A DNA stretch of 64,000 nt, taken from positions 124,001 through 188,000 of the forward strand of contig CABFPG010000001.1 in assembly GCA_902141825.1 (NCBI GenBank), written 5' to 3'. A model generated the notes under the pieces. The model was not told where the DNA came from, searched no databases, and saw only the letters and a list, made by a program, of their open reading frames with translations. The position numbers and the translations under genes were made by a program. Origin of the DNA: Thalassocella blandensis. Its GTDB lineage: Bacteria; Pseudomonadota; Gammaproteobacteria; Pseudomonadales; Cellvibrionaceae. How positions within the stretch are numbered: position 1 is the first letter of the stretch; each line of letters starts with the position of its first letter. This document shows positions 10,527 to 20,243 of this stretch, in pieces.

Positions 10527-12250
10527 TGAGTCCTCCCCACTGACGATAACTGCATACCGTTATTCGCATGCATTCTCTGCTGCTGAGGAGGCACACGTAA
10601 AATCCGTAAAGCCTGCTCCACCGTACTGGCAAAAACAGGAGCTGCAGCTTTACCTCCCGAATATGCATTTTCAGAAGCAGGCTCATTGATAAAAACCACG
10701 GCCACTATTTTGGGGTCTTCGGCGGGAGCGAAGCCTGCAAAAAGTGCCACGTATTTGTCATCGATATAACCAACCTCACCAACTTTGTGGGCGGTCCCTG
10801 TTTTTCCTGCAACGGCATAAGCCGGAATATTTGCGCCTGTCGCTGTACCGCCGGGCTCAACTACTCCCCGCAGCATCGACTTGACCTCTTTCGCAAATTT
10901 GGTATTCACAATTTGGTGTGAAGGCGAAACTTCATCCTGCATAATCAAACTGACAGAATGAAACTGCCCATTATTGGCCAGTACACAATAAGCTTGAGCC
11001 AACTGAACAGCGTTAACACTTAAACCATAACCAAACGCCAGGTTCGCCAATTCAATTGGATGCCATTTGGTTCTATTAGGTAAAACACCAACGCTTTCAC
11101 CAGGAAAGCCAGAGCCTGTGCTCTGGCCTAAGCCGACTCGAAACATCATCTCCCGAATTGTATTTGGCTCCATTTGTAAAGCCAGCTTGGTAATCCCAAC
11201 CTGGCTCGATTTTTTAATTATTTTGGGCAAATCCATTACCCCGTAATTGACCGGATCGGGAATCATTTTCCCGGCAACAAACACATGCCCCGGGCTGGTA
11301 TCGATAGTATAAGACGGGGTGAATCGCCCTGTTTCCAATGCCGCCATTACGGTAAAAGGCTTCATTGTCGAGCCCGGCTCAAACAAATCAGTAAATGCAC
11401 GATTTCGCAATTGGTAAGCTTCAACTTTTGAACGATCATTGGGGTTATAAGAAGGCTGATTCACCGCGGCCAGCAATTCCCCTGTTTTAGGGTCCATAAT
11501 CACCAGCGAACCAGACTTGGCACCCTGCTTGGCAATCGCTGATTTCAGTTCACGGTACGCGAGGTATTGCAAACGTAAATCAATCGTCAACTGTAAGTCT
11601 TTACCTGCTTTGGGTGATTTCAGCACGCCCAATTCCTTTACCACATTCCCTTTTAAATCTTTAACCACTTTTTTACTGCCCTGCTCACCGGCAAGCCAGG
11701 AATCAAAAGAAAGCTCTATACCTTCCTGTCCCTTATCATCCACATTGGTAAACCCAACGATGTGCGCCGCCACTTCCCCAGCAGGATAGAAACGGCGGAA
11801 TTCTTCTTCTGCGTAAACACCATCAAAGTCCTGATCCAAAATCGCATCGGCCTCGTGCGGTGGTAAATGACGCACCAAATACATGAACTGCTTATTGGCA
11901 TAGTTCAGTACCCGTTGCTCTAACGCACGTGTAGACATTTTTAACGCTTTCGCCAGTTCATCATACTGTTCTGGATTTAACTCAATAGGATTGGCAATCA
12001 ACGATTTTACTGGCGTACTTACGGCTAACAGTTCGCCGTTGCGATCGGTAATAACACCACGGTAGGCGTTAATTTTTTGATTACGTAAAGTGCGTGCCTC
12101 ACCTTCACTTTGCAAAAAGTGAAAGCCTTTTTCCTGGCCCGGAACCACTTGCAAATGAGCCAAATGCCAGGCGAGTGCTAGCGGTAACAAGCCCAACAGA
12201 GCTGCCACTAACAGTAATCGCCAATTTGACATCATTGACGGTGCTTTCAT
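10523..12250 (-). CDS. ftsI: Septal transpeptidase FtsI (penicillin-binding protein 3)
   Basis: FtsI is the class B penicillin-binding protein that crosslinks septal peptidoglycan, acting with FtsW. The 575-aa protein has a membrane anchor near residues 10-30, a dimerisation/pedestal region with RGVITDRNGELLAVS, and a transpeptidase domain. The catalytic STMK is at residues 294-297 and KTGT begins at 483. The second active-site motif, normally SxN, reads Ser348-Ser349-Gln350 within KKSSQVGITKLAL. It overlaps murE and ftsL at its two ends. Confidence 0.97.
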   Translation of the reverse strand: MKAPSMMSNWRLLLVAALLGLLPLALAWHLAHLQVVPGQEKGFHFLQSEGEARTLRNQKINAYRGVITDRNGELLAVSTPVKSLIANPIELNPEQYDELAKALKMSTRALEQRVLNYANKQFMYLVRHLPPHEADAILDQDFDGVYAEEEFRRFYPAGEVAAHIVGFTNVDDKGQEGIELSFDSWLAGEQGSKKVVKDLKGNVVKELGVLKSPKAGKDLQLTIDLRLQYLAYRELKSAIAKQGAKSGSLVIMDPKTGELLAAVNQPSYNPNDRSKVEAYQLRNRAFTDLFEPGSTMKPFTVMAALETGRFTPSYTIDTSPGHVFVAGKMIPDPVNYGVMDLPKIIKKSSQVGITKLALQMEPNTIREMMFRVGLGQSTGSGFPGESVGVLPNRTKWHPIELANLAFGYGLSVNAVQLAQAYCVLANNGQFHSVSLIMQDEVSPSHQIVNTKFAKEVKSMLRGVVEPGGTATGANIPAYAVAGKTGTAHKVGEVGYIDDKYVALFAGFAPAEDPKIVAVVFINEPASENAYSGGKAAAPVFASTVEQALRILRVPPQQQRMHANNGMQLSSVGRTH

Positions 12251-12558
12251 TTACGATACACCAACACAGTTTTTTCGGGCTCCGGCGCCACCATTTTTAA
12301 TTGCTTTGCCGCTATTTCCTCAACGCGGGAATATGCGGACCATGAACTTTTCTCCAGCAAGTACTGACCAGACATAATTTGCAAGCCACTGGCCTCAATT
12401 CTTAAGCTCTCCAGTTGTTGCGTTGCTTTTCGGGACTGGTATGTGGAGTACACAACGCCCATCGCACTCACTACACTGCCCAGCCACAACAAGACAAATA
12501 CCAGGGTAAACAGTGAAATACCGCTCTGCGTTTCTTTCATTGAACTCATTGCATTCAT
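12247..12558 (-). CDS. ftsL: Cell division protein FtsL
   Basis: FtsL is a small bitopic divisome protein that works with FtsB and FtsQ and activates FtsWI. This 103-aa protein has a short cytoplasmic tail, one membrane segment (about residues 15-37, SLFTLVFVLLWLGSVVSAMG) and a periplasmic heptad-rich helix ending in VLVYRK. FtsL sequences are weakly conserved, so position between rsmH and ftsI is important evidence. In-frame ATGs also exist at 12549 and 12540. The first is kept because a GGGAG lies about 10 bases upstream. Confidence 0.9.
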   Translation of the reverse strand: MNAMSSMKETQSGISLFTLVFVLLWLGSVVSAMGVVYSTYQSRKATQQLESLRIEASGLQIMSGQYLLEKSSWSAYSRVEEIAAKQLKMVAPEPEKTVLVYRK

Positions 12559-12576
12559 TTCATCAAACTCCCAGGA

Positions 12577-13506
12577 TCAAATAATTTTCTCTGCTATTCG
12601 CATAACAGCACTTCTTGACCGGATGTTTTCCCCCACCTCTGTTTCACTTGCTTTTAGCGCTTTGCTCATCACCTTTAATTCTTTTTCCAGCATCTCTTCG
12701 GTTACAGGCATACCCGCCGGAAACTCTTTACCTCTCGCCTTGTCCCGCATAAAACGCTTAACCATACGATCCTCTAGCGAATGGAAACTAATAGCGACTA
12801 AACGTCCCCCTTTACCCAAAACGTTTAGCGCAGCTTCCAGAGCAGACTCCAGATCGTCTAATTCACCATTGATAAAAATGCGTATTGCCTGAAAGGCGCG
12901 TGTCGCCGGATGCTTGCCTTTTTCCCATTTAGGATTGGCTTCTGCGACAATCTTTGCCAGTTGCGAGGTGGTCGAAATTTCTTGCTCTTGTCGAGTTGTG
13001 ACTATCGCCCGCGCCATTCTTTTAGCGAATCGCTCTTCACCGTATTCTTTTAAAATCCTTGTTATGTCTTCTTCCTTTGCATGAGCGATCCAATCAGCAG
13101 CTGTTTGTCCTTTAGTGGTATCCATGCGCATATCCAAGGGACCATCCTGTAAAAAGCTAAATCCACGTTCAGCCTGGTCCAGTTGTGGCGAGGACACACC
13201 CAGGTCCAACAACACACCATCAACATGCTCAATACCCTGGCCTTTCAGCCATACTTCCATTTGCGAAAAGCTGTCGTGCACAATGGCAAAACGCTCATCT
13301 TCTTTTTCTAATTCCTGGCCAACTGCAATGGCTTGTGGGTCTTTATCGAAAGCGACCAGCCGGCCGCTTTGCGAAAGACGCTTTAGTATTTCTCGGCTGT
13401 GTCCACCGCGGCCAAAAGTGCCATCAATGTATAAGCCATCTTTATTTATTACTAATGCATCAACCGATTCCTGTAGAAGAACCGAATAGTGTTGTTTATT
13501 TTGCAT
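12577..13506 (-). CDS. rsmH: 16S rRNA m4C1402 methyltransferase RsmH
   Basis: RsmH (MraW) methylates N4 of C1402 in 16S rRNA using S-adenosylmethionine. At 309 aa it has the expected length. The SAM-binding start [63 protein letters not shown] and [14 protein letters not shown] are diagnostic blocks. It lies 11 bases after mraZ and just before ftsL, the standard opening of the dcw operon. Confidence 0.97.
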   Translation of the reverse strand: MQNKQHYSVLLQESVDALVINKDGLYIDGTFGRGGHSREILKRLSQSGRLVAFDKDPQAIAVGQELEKEDERFAIVHDSFSQMEVWLKGQGIEHVDGVLLDLGVSSPQLDQAERGFSFLQDGPLDMRMDTTKGQTAADWIAHAKEEDITRILKEYGEERFAKRMARAIVTTRQEQEISTTSQLAKIVAEANPKWEKGKHPATRAFQAIRIFINGELDDLESALEAALNVLGKGGRLVAISFHSLEDRMVKRFMRDKARGKEFPAGMPVTEEMLEKELKVMSKALKASETEVGENIRSRSAVMRIAEKII

Positions 13507-13517
13507 AACCGGTTCAT

Positions 13518-13961
13518 CTACAGAGATAGAGACATCATTTCTTCTGGAAGCTCACCGTCATCTTCTGTTTCAGCAACAGTGGCAAGCCACGCATCTTCAT
13601 TCCACAACTCAAATTTTTTCCCCATACCAACCAGCATTAGTTTTTTCTCCAGGTGACCAAAGTCACGCAACGTTGGCGGTACCAGTACTCGACCATTTCC
13701 ATCGAGTTCCAAGGGGCAGGCGTAACCAATCATCAAACGCTGGACACGCAAAGCTGCTTTGTTGAAGGTGGGCAAAGCTTCGATTTTGGGCAGAATGTTT
13801 TGCCATTCCGTTTCCGGATACAGCAAAACACAACGATCTTGAGTGTGGGCAGTCATGACAATACGGCCATTACAGGTAGACGTCAGCAAGTCCCGGTATT
13901 TAGCCGGTACCGCAATGCGCCCTTTGGCGTCCATATTAATGGAGTGACTACCTTGAAACAC
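13518..13961 (-). CDS. mraZ: Transcriptional regulator MraZ
   Basis: MraZ is an AbrB-like DNA-binding protein that represses its own dcw promoter. Two SpoVT/AbrB-like halves are visible, each with the DxxxR signature: [17 protein letters not shown] and [17 protein letters not shown] chose the GTG at 13961 because it yields MFQGSHSI, matching relatives that begin MFxG. The preceding in-frame codon (TTG at 13964) is an alternative start one residue longer. An AGTGGG stretch upstream may be the ribosome site. The expected operator repeats lie in the leader. Confidence 0.95.
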   Translation of the reverse strand: MFQGSHSINMDAKGRIAVPAKYRDLLTSTCNGRIVMTAHTQDRCVLLYPETEWQNILPKIEALPTFNKAALRVQRLMIGYACPLELDGNGRVLVPPTLRDFGHLEKKLMLVGMGKKFELWNEDAWLATVAETEDDGELPEEMMSLSL

Positions 13962-13990
13962 CAATTTAACCCACTTGTTTACTTATTAGA

Positions 13991-14025
13991 TCCACATAAA
14001 ACCACAAAAATCCACTTTACACCAC
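13991..14025 (-). promoter_or_regulatory. Putative MraZ operator: four GTGG repeats at 10-bp spacing
   Basis: On the plus strand CCAC occurs at 13992, 14002, 14012 and 14022, exactly one helical turn apart. On the minus strand these read GTGGT-N5-GTGGA-N5-GTGGT-N5-GTGGA. MraZ of E. coli is known to bind TGGGN repeats separated by 5 bases upstream of mraZ, so autoregulation is the natural reading. The repeats start just downstream of the -10 element, where bound protein would block transcription. A further GTGGG nearer the mraZ start is slightly out of register. Confidence 0.75.
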
Positions 14026-14033
14026 TATTGCAC

Positions 14034-14061
14034 ACTATATTTCAGATACAGGTAAAGTCAA
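14034..14061 (-). promoter_or_regulatory. Promoter of the mraZ/dcw cluster
   Basis: On the minus strand TTGACT (14061-14056) and TATAGT (14039-14034) are separated by 16 bases, close to the sigma-70 consensus. Transcription would start near 14027, immediately at the GTGG repeat array, leaving a leader of roughly 65 bases before mraZ. Confidence 0.7.
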
Positions 14062-14429
14062 GGATTTTGGCGTGTAAAAAAGTCTCTAAGCCTTTGAATT
14101 TTGGGAATTTTTTACAAGGAATGGGGCGACGATTCGCAGACAAAACAGAAAAAAGTCAACGATTACAATGCGATAGAATGAAAAGCTAGAAATTACTTTA
14201 AGTTCAAGATTATTTCGACTTATCGAAATAATGCATTAGGTGAAATAAGAATAAGAGAAAGGACAAGAATTGTGTTTTTTCCGTACAGAGCACAATATGG
14301 CGTAGAATGCTTCAGCACTGCGGTCAAAAGAAAATGAATTTGCGACAAACCTGTTGAAAACAATGCATTTACAACAAGATTAACTCAGCAATTCGCTCCT
14401 AGCAATGCCAAGAATCAAGAAAATTAAAG
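14062..14429. other. Gene-free spacer between the dcw promoter and rnpB
   Basis: This AT-rich stretch of about 370 bases contains no convincing coding frame. It should contain the 3' trailer and terminator of rnpB, but I see no strong GC stem followed by a T-run. Confidence 0.5.
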
Positions 14430-14772
<343 letters not shown>

Positions 14773-14779
14773 GGGCGCG

Positions 14780-14809
14780 ACTGTAGCAAAAGTAGGCGTC
14801 GTCTAACAA
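14780..14809 (-). promoter_or_regulatory. Promoter of rnpB
   Basis: On the minus strand TTGTTA and TACAGT are separated by 18 bases. The GC-rich discriminator CGCGCCC runs up to the predicted start of the RNA at 14772. GC-rich discriminators are typical of stable-RNA promoters under stringent control (inference). Confidence 0.6.
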
Positions 14810-14830
14810 GTAAAATCAGATGTAAATCTT

Positions 14831-15184
14831 TTAGATGGAGAAAGAAGACCCGCAACCGCAGGTCGAACTGGCATTGGGGTTTTGCACTTTAAATCTTGAC
14901 CCTTGCAGGCCTTCTTCGTAATCAAGCTCTGCACCAATCAGATAGGGGTAGCTCATTGCGTCAATCACTACAGTCACCCCCTCGCGAGAAATTTGCGCAT
15001 CATCTTCCGCGCAGCTTTCTTCAAACGCAAACCCGTATTGAAATCCGGAACACCCACCTCCGGTAACATAGACGCGGAGTTTCAGTGCGTCATTACCTTC
15101 ATCTTCAATCAGCTCCTTCACCTTGGCAATGGCATTATCCGTTACCTTGATAGGTTCAGGGGTGAAAGTTTCAGGGCTATTCAT
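14831..15184 (-). CDS. erpA: Iron-sulfur cluster insertion protein ErpA
   Basis: ErpA is an A-type carrier that delivers Fe-S clusters to apoproteins, including isoprenoid-synthesis enzymes. This 117-aa protein has the three ligand cysteines of the family: Cys45 in [12 protein letters not shown], and Cys109 and Cys111 in the C-terminal [11 protein letters not shown]. It is downstream of the bactofilin gene in the same orientation, and rnpB follows. Confidence 0.95.
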   Translation of the reverse strand: MNSPETFTPEPIKVTDNAIAKVKELIEDEGNDALKLRVYVTGGGCSGFQYGFAFEESCAEDDAQISREGVTVVIDAMSYPYLIGAELDYEEGLQGSRFKVQNPNASSTCGCGSSFSI

Positions 15185-15288
15185 TTATTACCTCAGACGA
15201 AAAGATCTATTTTTCGAGCAATTTTAAACACTTACATCGAACACGATATGGTCAGATTATCCATTTAACCAAGTAAAACAGTCAAGTA

Positions 15289-15738
15289 TTAAGATACTTT
15301 TGCCGGCGCATCCGGTGCAGCGGCCTTCGCCGCCGGCTCAGCGCCAGGCGCGGGCTTCTTAGTGCTACCGTCTTTTTTCATCTCGTGAATTAAGTTTCCG
15401 TTAACTTCAGCGCCTTTCACCATTTCGATCACACTGTAGTGTACATTTCCGTGTACCACTGCCTTGGCTGCCAACTCCAAATGCTTATTGGAGTGTACAT
15501 CCCCCTTTACCATACCGTTAATGATGACTTTCGGCGCTCGAATATCACCTTCAACAGCGCCCTGTTCACGCACTCTAACCAAGGCGTCAGAACCGTCCAC
15601 CGCCATAATATCGCCGAAGACTTTCCCTTCGATATCCAATGTACCAGCGAATTTTACAGTGCCATGTATTTCAACAGCGCGGTCAAAAAGTGTGTGCCCA
15701 CCATTTGCAAACGGCGTGTTTTTTTTGCTACCAAACAT
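15289..15738 (-). CDS. Bactofilin (polymer-forming cytoskeletal protein)
   Basis: Bactofilins polymerise without nucleotides into filaments that scaffold cell-wall or envelope enzymes. The 149-aa protein has a central right-handed beta-helix (about residues 20-115) with the repeated hydrophobic/Gly pattern seen in GTLDIEGKVFGDI and VIINGMVKGDVHS. It is flanked by a short N-terminal tail and an Ala/Pro-rich C-terminal tail. It starts 3 bases after the stop of a membrane coiled-coil gene, so the two are likely one transcription unit and may work together. Confidence 0.92.
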   Translation of the reverse strand: MFGSKKNTPFANGGHTLFDRAVEIHGTVKFAGTLDIEGKVFGDIMAVDGSDALVRVREQGAVEGDIRAPKVIINGMVKGDVHSNKHLELAAKAVVHGNVHYSVIEMVKGAEVNGNLIHEMKKDGSTKKPAPGAEPAAKAAAPDAPAKVS

Positions 15739-15741
15739 CTA

Positions 15742-16482
15742 CTAGATCTCCTCAACCAGCCAGCCAAATCGTTTTTCAACGGTGACGGCATCTTTACCTA
15801 TGGATTTTGCCAGAAGCGCAATACCTTCGGGCTCAAATCCCTCGGGCAATTGCAACTCACCTTCTATGTTCTGAAAATATTTAAACCGTAATTTCACCAG
15901 GTCTCTGTCAACATCTCGCGACAGATCTTTTAGTGAGTAGGATACGGCTTCGCCGTTCAGGCGACCTTCCACCTTATACGATAACGTCCCATTTATCAGT
16001 TGATGATTTGTGGCCAGCTGCTGCATTACCACTTTATAGGAATATACTCTTGAACGATCAGTTTCACTAATTTCGACAGCACCAAATGTCAGACCGCTTT
16101 TGTTCTTAGCCGGCGCCATCAAACCACGATAGAAACTGTTTTCTTCTTCTAATGCCGAGATCTTTTCTTTCAGATCTATTACTTCCTGACGAACATTTTC
16201 ATTCGCCTGGCGATCAATCTGAGCACCAAGGCTGGCATTTTCAAATGCCTGCTCCAACTCGGCAAGCTTTGCCTTGCTATCTGCCAGTTCTGCATCCAGG
16301 GTTTTTGCCCGGGCAATTGCCTCTTCCTGTCCGGCCATTCCCGCGGTATGACCGTAAAAAAAACTGGCACGCACAGCGGCCGCTACAATCAGACACAGTC
16401 CAACAGTAATAAAAAAGCGCAAATAAGGGCGATGAGAGACTACTCTTACAGGTCGAATTTTTGACCCTTTTACTACTGCCAT
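15742..16482 (-). CDS. Membrane-anchored coiled-coil protein (DUF6776-like)
   Basis: I cannot assign a function. The 246-aa protein has a basic N-terminus, one membrane segment at about residues 24-44, a coiled coil at about 48-115 rich in Glu/Lys/Leu, and a periplasmic domain of mixed character. I recall the arrangement argC - this gene - bactofilin - erpA from other gammaproteobacteria, where the protein is labelled DUF6776. That label is from memory and not verified. The tight link to a bactofilin suggests it could recruit or anchor that filament (inference). Confidence 0.8.
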   Translation of the reverse strand: MAVVKGSKIRPVRVVSHRPYLRFFITVGLCLIVAAAVRASFFYGHTAGMAGQEEAIARAKTLDAELADSKAKLAELEQAFENASLGAQIDRQANENVRQEVIDLKEKISALEEENSFYRGLMAPAKNKSGLTFGAVEISETDRSRVYSYKVVMQQLATNHQLINGTLSYKVEGRLNGEAVSYSLKDLSRDVDRDLVKLRFKYFQNIEGELQLPEGFEPEGIALLAKSIGKDAVTVEKRFGWLVEEI

Positions 16483-16661
16483 TGAAATATTACCTAAAAC
16501 TAATTTGAAAATTTTCTTTATTGTTCAATTCTGTGAAAAACGTATCGAGCACAGGCCTTTGTTTTTTTTAAGCACGAGCAAGTAAACAAGGGCAAACGAA
16601 CAGACTTTCGCTCACCAACAGGTTTAAAACAGAACCACTATTATGCGGCACCGTCAGTGTA

Positions 16662-17726
16662 TCAGGGCAGTAGTGCTGGCGCTTCCAACCCCATCACTTC
16701 AGGCAAGCCAAACATGATATTCATATTCTGAATCCCCTGGCCCGACGCACCTTTTGTTAAATTGTCTATTGCTGACATTATCACCACTGTGCCCCGCTCC
16801 TGAGGCTGTAAAACCGCGATTCTACACATATTTGAGCTTTTGACAGAGCGTGTTTGGGGAAACATGCCTTTTGGCAGCACATCGACGAAAGGTTCAGCCG
16901 AATATCGCTCTTCAAACAGCGCCTGCAAATTCGTCGCATCACCCTCCACCAGATTTGCATACACCGTCGAATGGATACCTCGAGCAAAAGGCAGCAAATG
17001 CGGCACAAATGTAATCGCTGGCGATGCACTGGATTGAATATTGGCAGCGAGTTGAATATCCTGCAGACACTGCTCGATCTCTGGCAGATGGCGATGCCCG
17101 TTAACGGCATAAGCTTTAAACGAATCTCCGGCTTCAGCCAGCAGATTATCCATTTTCGCCTGTCGGCCTGCACCACTGATTCCCGATGCAGAGTTAGCGA
17201 TTAATCTCGACGGATCAACCAGCTGGTTCTCCAGCAGCGGCATCAATGCCAGTTCAATCGATGTCGGGTAACATCCGGGGCAGGCAATCAGTCTGGCCTC
17301 CTTGATCTTTTCCCGGTTCAATTCAGGTAAGCCGTAAACCGCCTGCTCCACCAGTTCCGGGCACGCGTGTTTTTGCCCGTACCAATGTTCCCAGGTGTTG
17401 ATATCGCGGATTCTAAAATCTGCAGATAAATCTATTGCGCGACCACCGCCCGCGATGATGTCCGACATCATGCTTTGTGCAACTCCGTGCGGGGTAGCAA
17501 AGAAAATCACATCACATGCCAGCATATCTTCCAGGCTGGGCTCAGAAAAACTCAATGAATAATGGCCGCGCAAATTAGGAAAGTAATCAGCCACACGCTT
17601 GCCGGCTTCACTACGCGAAGTGATTAAGTGCACGTCAACCTGGGGATGAACAGCCAATAAGCGCAGTAATTCAACACCGGTATAGCCTGTGCCACCTACG
17701 ATACCAACTTTGATTTTGCTTTCCAC
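16662..17726 (-). CDS. argC: N-acetyl-gamma-glutamyl-phosphate reductase
   Basis: ArgC carries out the third step of arginine synthesis, NADPH-dependent reduction of N-acetylglutamyl phosphate to the semialdehyde. The 354-aa protein starts with the Rossmann loop [18 protein letters not shown]. It has the catalytic cysteine in [10 protein letters not shown] near residue 150 and the [12 protein letters not shown] and [12 protein letters not shown] blocks. It is transcribed divergently from the CLC gene across a 187-base spacer. Confidence 0.96.
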   Translation of the reverse strand: MESKIKVGIVGGTGYTGVELLRLLAVHPQVDVHLITSRSEAGKRVADYFPNLRGHYSLSFSEPSLEDMLACDVIFFATPHGVAQSMMSDIIAGGGRAIDLSADFRIRDINTWEHWYGQKHACPELVEQAVYGLPELNREKIKEARLIACPGCYPTSIELALMPLLENQLVDPSRLIANSASGISGAGRQAKMDNLLAEAGDSFKAYAVNGHRHLPEIEQCLQDIQLAANIQSSASPAITFVPHLLPFARGIHSTVYANLVEGDATNLQALFEERYSAEPFVDVLPKGMFPQTRSVKSSNMCRIAVLQPQERGTVVIMSAIDNLTKGASGQGIQNMNIMFGLPEVMGLEAPALLP

Positions 17727-17913
17727 GTAAACCTCTACTCACAATTTTGTTGAAAAAACTCACGGATGCTGTCTTTAACCAGTGCTTCATCCCCTGCGAT
17801 AAATGTAACTCTCGACAGATTCACGTATGATCTAGTTTTTCAACGCTAGACTCAATACAACACTTTTCATTTATTACAACAGTTTCAATAATTACCAGCC
17901 TAACAGGATACCT

Positions 17914-19716
17914 GTGACAAACAACACACCCAACAATCGCCTTAAAGACTGGTGGAACAGCTCACTACGCGAACTGCGTTATTCGTTGTCTTACATCGAC
18001 GCCCTGCCCCAGTTGACCATTCTCGGATGTATTGTCGGCCTGCTTACTGGCGTCATTATCGTGGTATTTCGCCTAATTATCGAACTTCCACTGGGTTTCT
18101 GGCTACAAGACGCCGAAAACTTTGAACAACTTTCACCCGCTATTCGGGCCGGTTTAATTCTGGGGGGAGCCATTCTACTCGGCTTTGCGTTTCTTTTCAT
18201 CGCCCCCCGATATCGAGATGTGAGCGTGAGCCATGTTTTAGACCGTATGCACAACCATCAGGGCAAATTGCCTATGCGCAACTGGCTGGTGCAGTTCGTC
18301 GGCGGTGCGCTGGCCATGCTTAGCGGACAATCTGTTGGCAGGGAGGGACCGGTAACGCACCTTGGAGCCGGCGCTGCCAGCATGTTTGCGCAGTGGTTGC
18401 GACTGCCAAATAACAGCATTCATATTCTGGTTGGCTGTGGCGTTGCCGCGGCCATCAGTGCTTCGTTCAACACGCCAATGGCCGGCGTTATTTTTGCAAT
18501 GGAAGTGCTTGCCATGGAATACACCATCGTTGGATTTATTCCCGTCATTCTCGCGTCAGTGATGGGCACAATGATCAACCAGGCAGCGCTGGGAAACGAG
18601 GGTTTTATCCACTTGGACGACACCAATATCGGCAGCCTCATCGAACTGCCAGTCATGGTAGGCATTGGTGGCGTAATCGCACTATGTGCCGGAATCTACA
18701 TCAAACTCAATATTTTTAGTGCGAGGTTTGAGCGCGTTCCGTTGTTATTAAGGTTTACAGCCGCGGGCTTAATCGCTGCAGCATTCAGCATCTTTGTTCC
18801 AGAGATCATGGGAATGGGCTACGACACGGTCAATGCGGCCCTCGCGGGTAAAATCGCAATTTACAGCGTTCTTCTCATTGCAGCTGCAAAACTTATCGTT
18901 ACTCCCATTACGGTCGGACTAGGTATTCCAGGAGGGTTAATCGGCCCGCTTCTGGTCATCGGAGCGTGCATTGGCAGTGCGCTTGGAGCAATCGCCAATT
19001 TTCTCTTTCCGACGCTGGGTGCAGATCCCGCCTTTTACGTTCTCATTGGCATGGCAGCGATGATGGCCGCCACAATTAACGCGCCACTAACCGCTCTGGT
19101 GACGGTATTAGAGCTGACCTATAACCCAAACGTCATTTTCCCCGCGATGCTGGCCATTGTTGTAGCCTGCCTGGTGACAAGACAACTTTTTAAAGTAAAG
19201 GGGCTGTTCATAGAACAGCTGGAAAACAGCAAACGCCACCTCGATTTTGCGCCGGCGAAACAGGCATTACGACGCGTAGGCGTCATGAGCGTAATGGATT
19301 CCCGGTTCAAAATATCACCACAAAAAATCAGTTTGGAAAAAGCAGAAAAGTTATTGGTCAGCAACCCCATGTGGATAGTGATCAGCGACAGCGATGGTCG
19401 ATACAGCCATGCCATGCATGCCGCAGATTTGGCGAACTACCTGGAGAAGGACGAGGATGACACAGAAACTGCAACCGCTCAGGAGGAAATAGACCTGCTG
19501 GAAATACCCAGCCGAAACTTTCGGGTCAGCGCCATCAACGATACCGCCACGTTGCTGGAAGCCATGCAGACATTTACCAACGGTACATCTGAAGTATTAT
19601 ATGTGTCCCGTTCTCGCGGTGCGTTTGCGGGTGATATCCAAGGTATACTTACGCGATCCGCTATTGAAAATTACTACACCCCCGTGGAGTTTAGACATGT
19701 TAATGCTGTGGATTAA
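17914..19716 (+). CDS. CLC-family chloride transport protein with C-terminal CBS region
   Basis: This 600-aa protein has the CLC membrane fold over about residues 30-425, followed by a cytoplasmic region (about 450-598) resembling a CBS pair. The gating glutamate is Glu144 in VGREGPVTHLGAG. At the position of the proton-handling glutamate of exchangers the sequence is Glu197-Val198 (FAMEV), as in chloride channels. The N-terminal GSGIP chloride loop is not recognisable and aligns with DVSVSHVLD. The third loop reads GIPGGLIGP. The start is a GTG preceded by AGGA. Its end overlaps hemJ by 20 bases. Substrate and channel-versus-exchanger behaviour are not proven. Confidence 0.9.
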   Translation: MTNNTPNNRLKDWWNSSLRELRYSLSYIDALPQLTILGCIVGLLTGVIIVVFRLIIELPLGFWLQDAENFEQLSPAIRAGLILGGAILLGFAFLFIAPRYRDVSVSHVLDRMHNHQGKLPMRNWLVQFVGGALAMLSGQSVGREGPVTHLGAGAASMFAQWLRLPNNSIHILVGCGVAAAISASFNTPMAGVIFAMEVLAMEYTIVGFIPVILASVMGTMINQAALGNEGFIHLDDTNIGSLIELPVMVGIGGVIALCAGIYIKLNIFSARFERVPLLLRFTAAGLIAAAFSIFVPEIMGMGYDTVNAALAGKIAIYSVLLIAAAKLIVTPITVGLGIPGGLIGPLLVIGACIGSALGAIANFLFPTLGADPAFYVLIGMAAMMAATINAPLTALVTVLELTYNPNVIFPAMLAIVVACLVTRQLFKVKGLFIEQLENSKRHLDFAPAKQALRRVGVMSVMDSRFKISPQKISLEKAEKLLVSNPMWIVISDSDGRYSHAMHAADLANYLEKDEDDTETATAQEEIDLLEIPSRNFRVSAINDTATLLEAMQTFTNGTSEVLYVSRSRGAFAGDIQGILTRSAIENYYTPVEFRHVNAVD

Positions 19717-20128
19717 GGGCTTTCACATAATCGCCGTCATTTGCTGGTTTGCGGCTATTTTTTATTTGCCCAGATTATTTGTTTATCACGCAATGGCAGA
19801 AGATGACATCAGTCGAGAACGCTTCAAGGTAATGGAGCGCAAGCTTTATCGTGGTATTGGCACTCCATCGATGATCGCGACGCTGATTTTAGGTGCTTGG
19901 ATGGCCTCTTTAAACTGGCCTTATTATCAGGCGAGCACCTGGTTTTGGATCAAACTGGTACTGGTGTTTTTTGTCATCGGTTACCACCATGTGTGCGGCG
20001 CCTTTGTGAAAAAATTCGCTCGTGACGAGGTTAACAAAAGCCATGTTTTTTTCCGCTGGTTTAATGAACTCCCGGTTTTTTTATTGATCCCAATTGTACT
20101 TCTCGTAGTATTACGTCAACCGTCATAA
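19697..20128 (+). CDS. hemJ: Protoporphyrinogen IX oxidase HemJ
   Basis: HemJ is a membrane enzyme that oxidises protoporphyrinogen IX in haem synthesis. From the ATG at 19697 the product is 143 aa with four membrane segments. The family opening is clear: KGFHIIAVICWFAAIFYLPR with conserved His10, then the RKLYRGIGTPSM loop. A GTGGAG about 8 bases upstream supports this start. An upstream in-frame start (19601) would add 32 residues read from the CLC gene in another frame. The gene lies two genes before hemL, which also acts in tetrapyrrole synthesis. Confidence 0.92.
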   Translation: MLMLWIKGFHIIAVICWFAAIFYLPRLFVYHAMAEDDISRERFKVMERKLYRGIGTPSMIATLILGAWMASLNWPYYQASTWFWIKLVLVFFVIGYHHVCGAFVKKFARDEVNKSHVFFRWFNELPVFLLIPIVLLVVLRQPS

Positions 20129-20243
20129 GGGATTTAATCGACTGTAAAATCCATGTACAACGAGACGAATACGTACAGAACCAATAAATAAGGGCTTGTG
20201 ATACACTCATCCCTCTGGTTAAGAATAAAAAAGGCGAGCAGCA

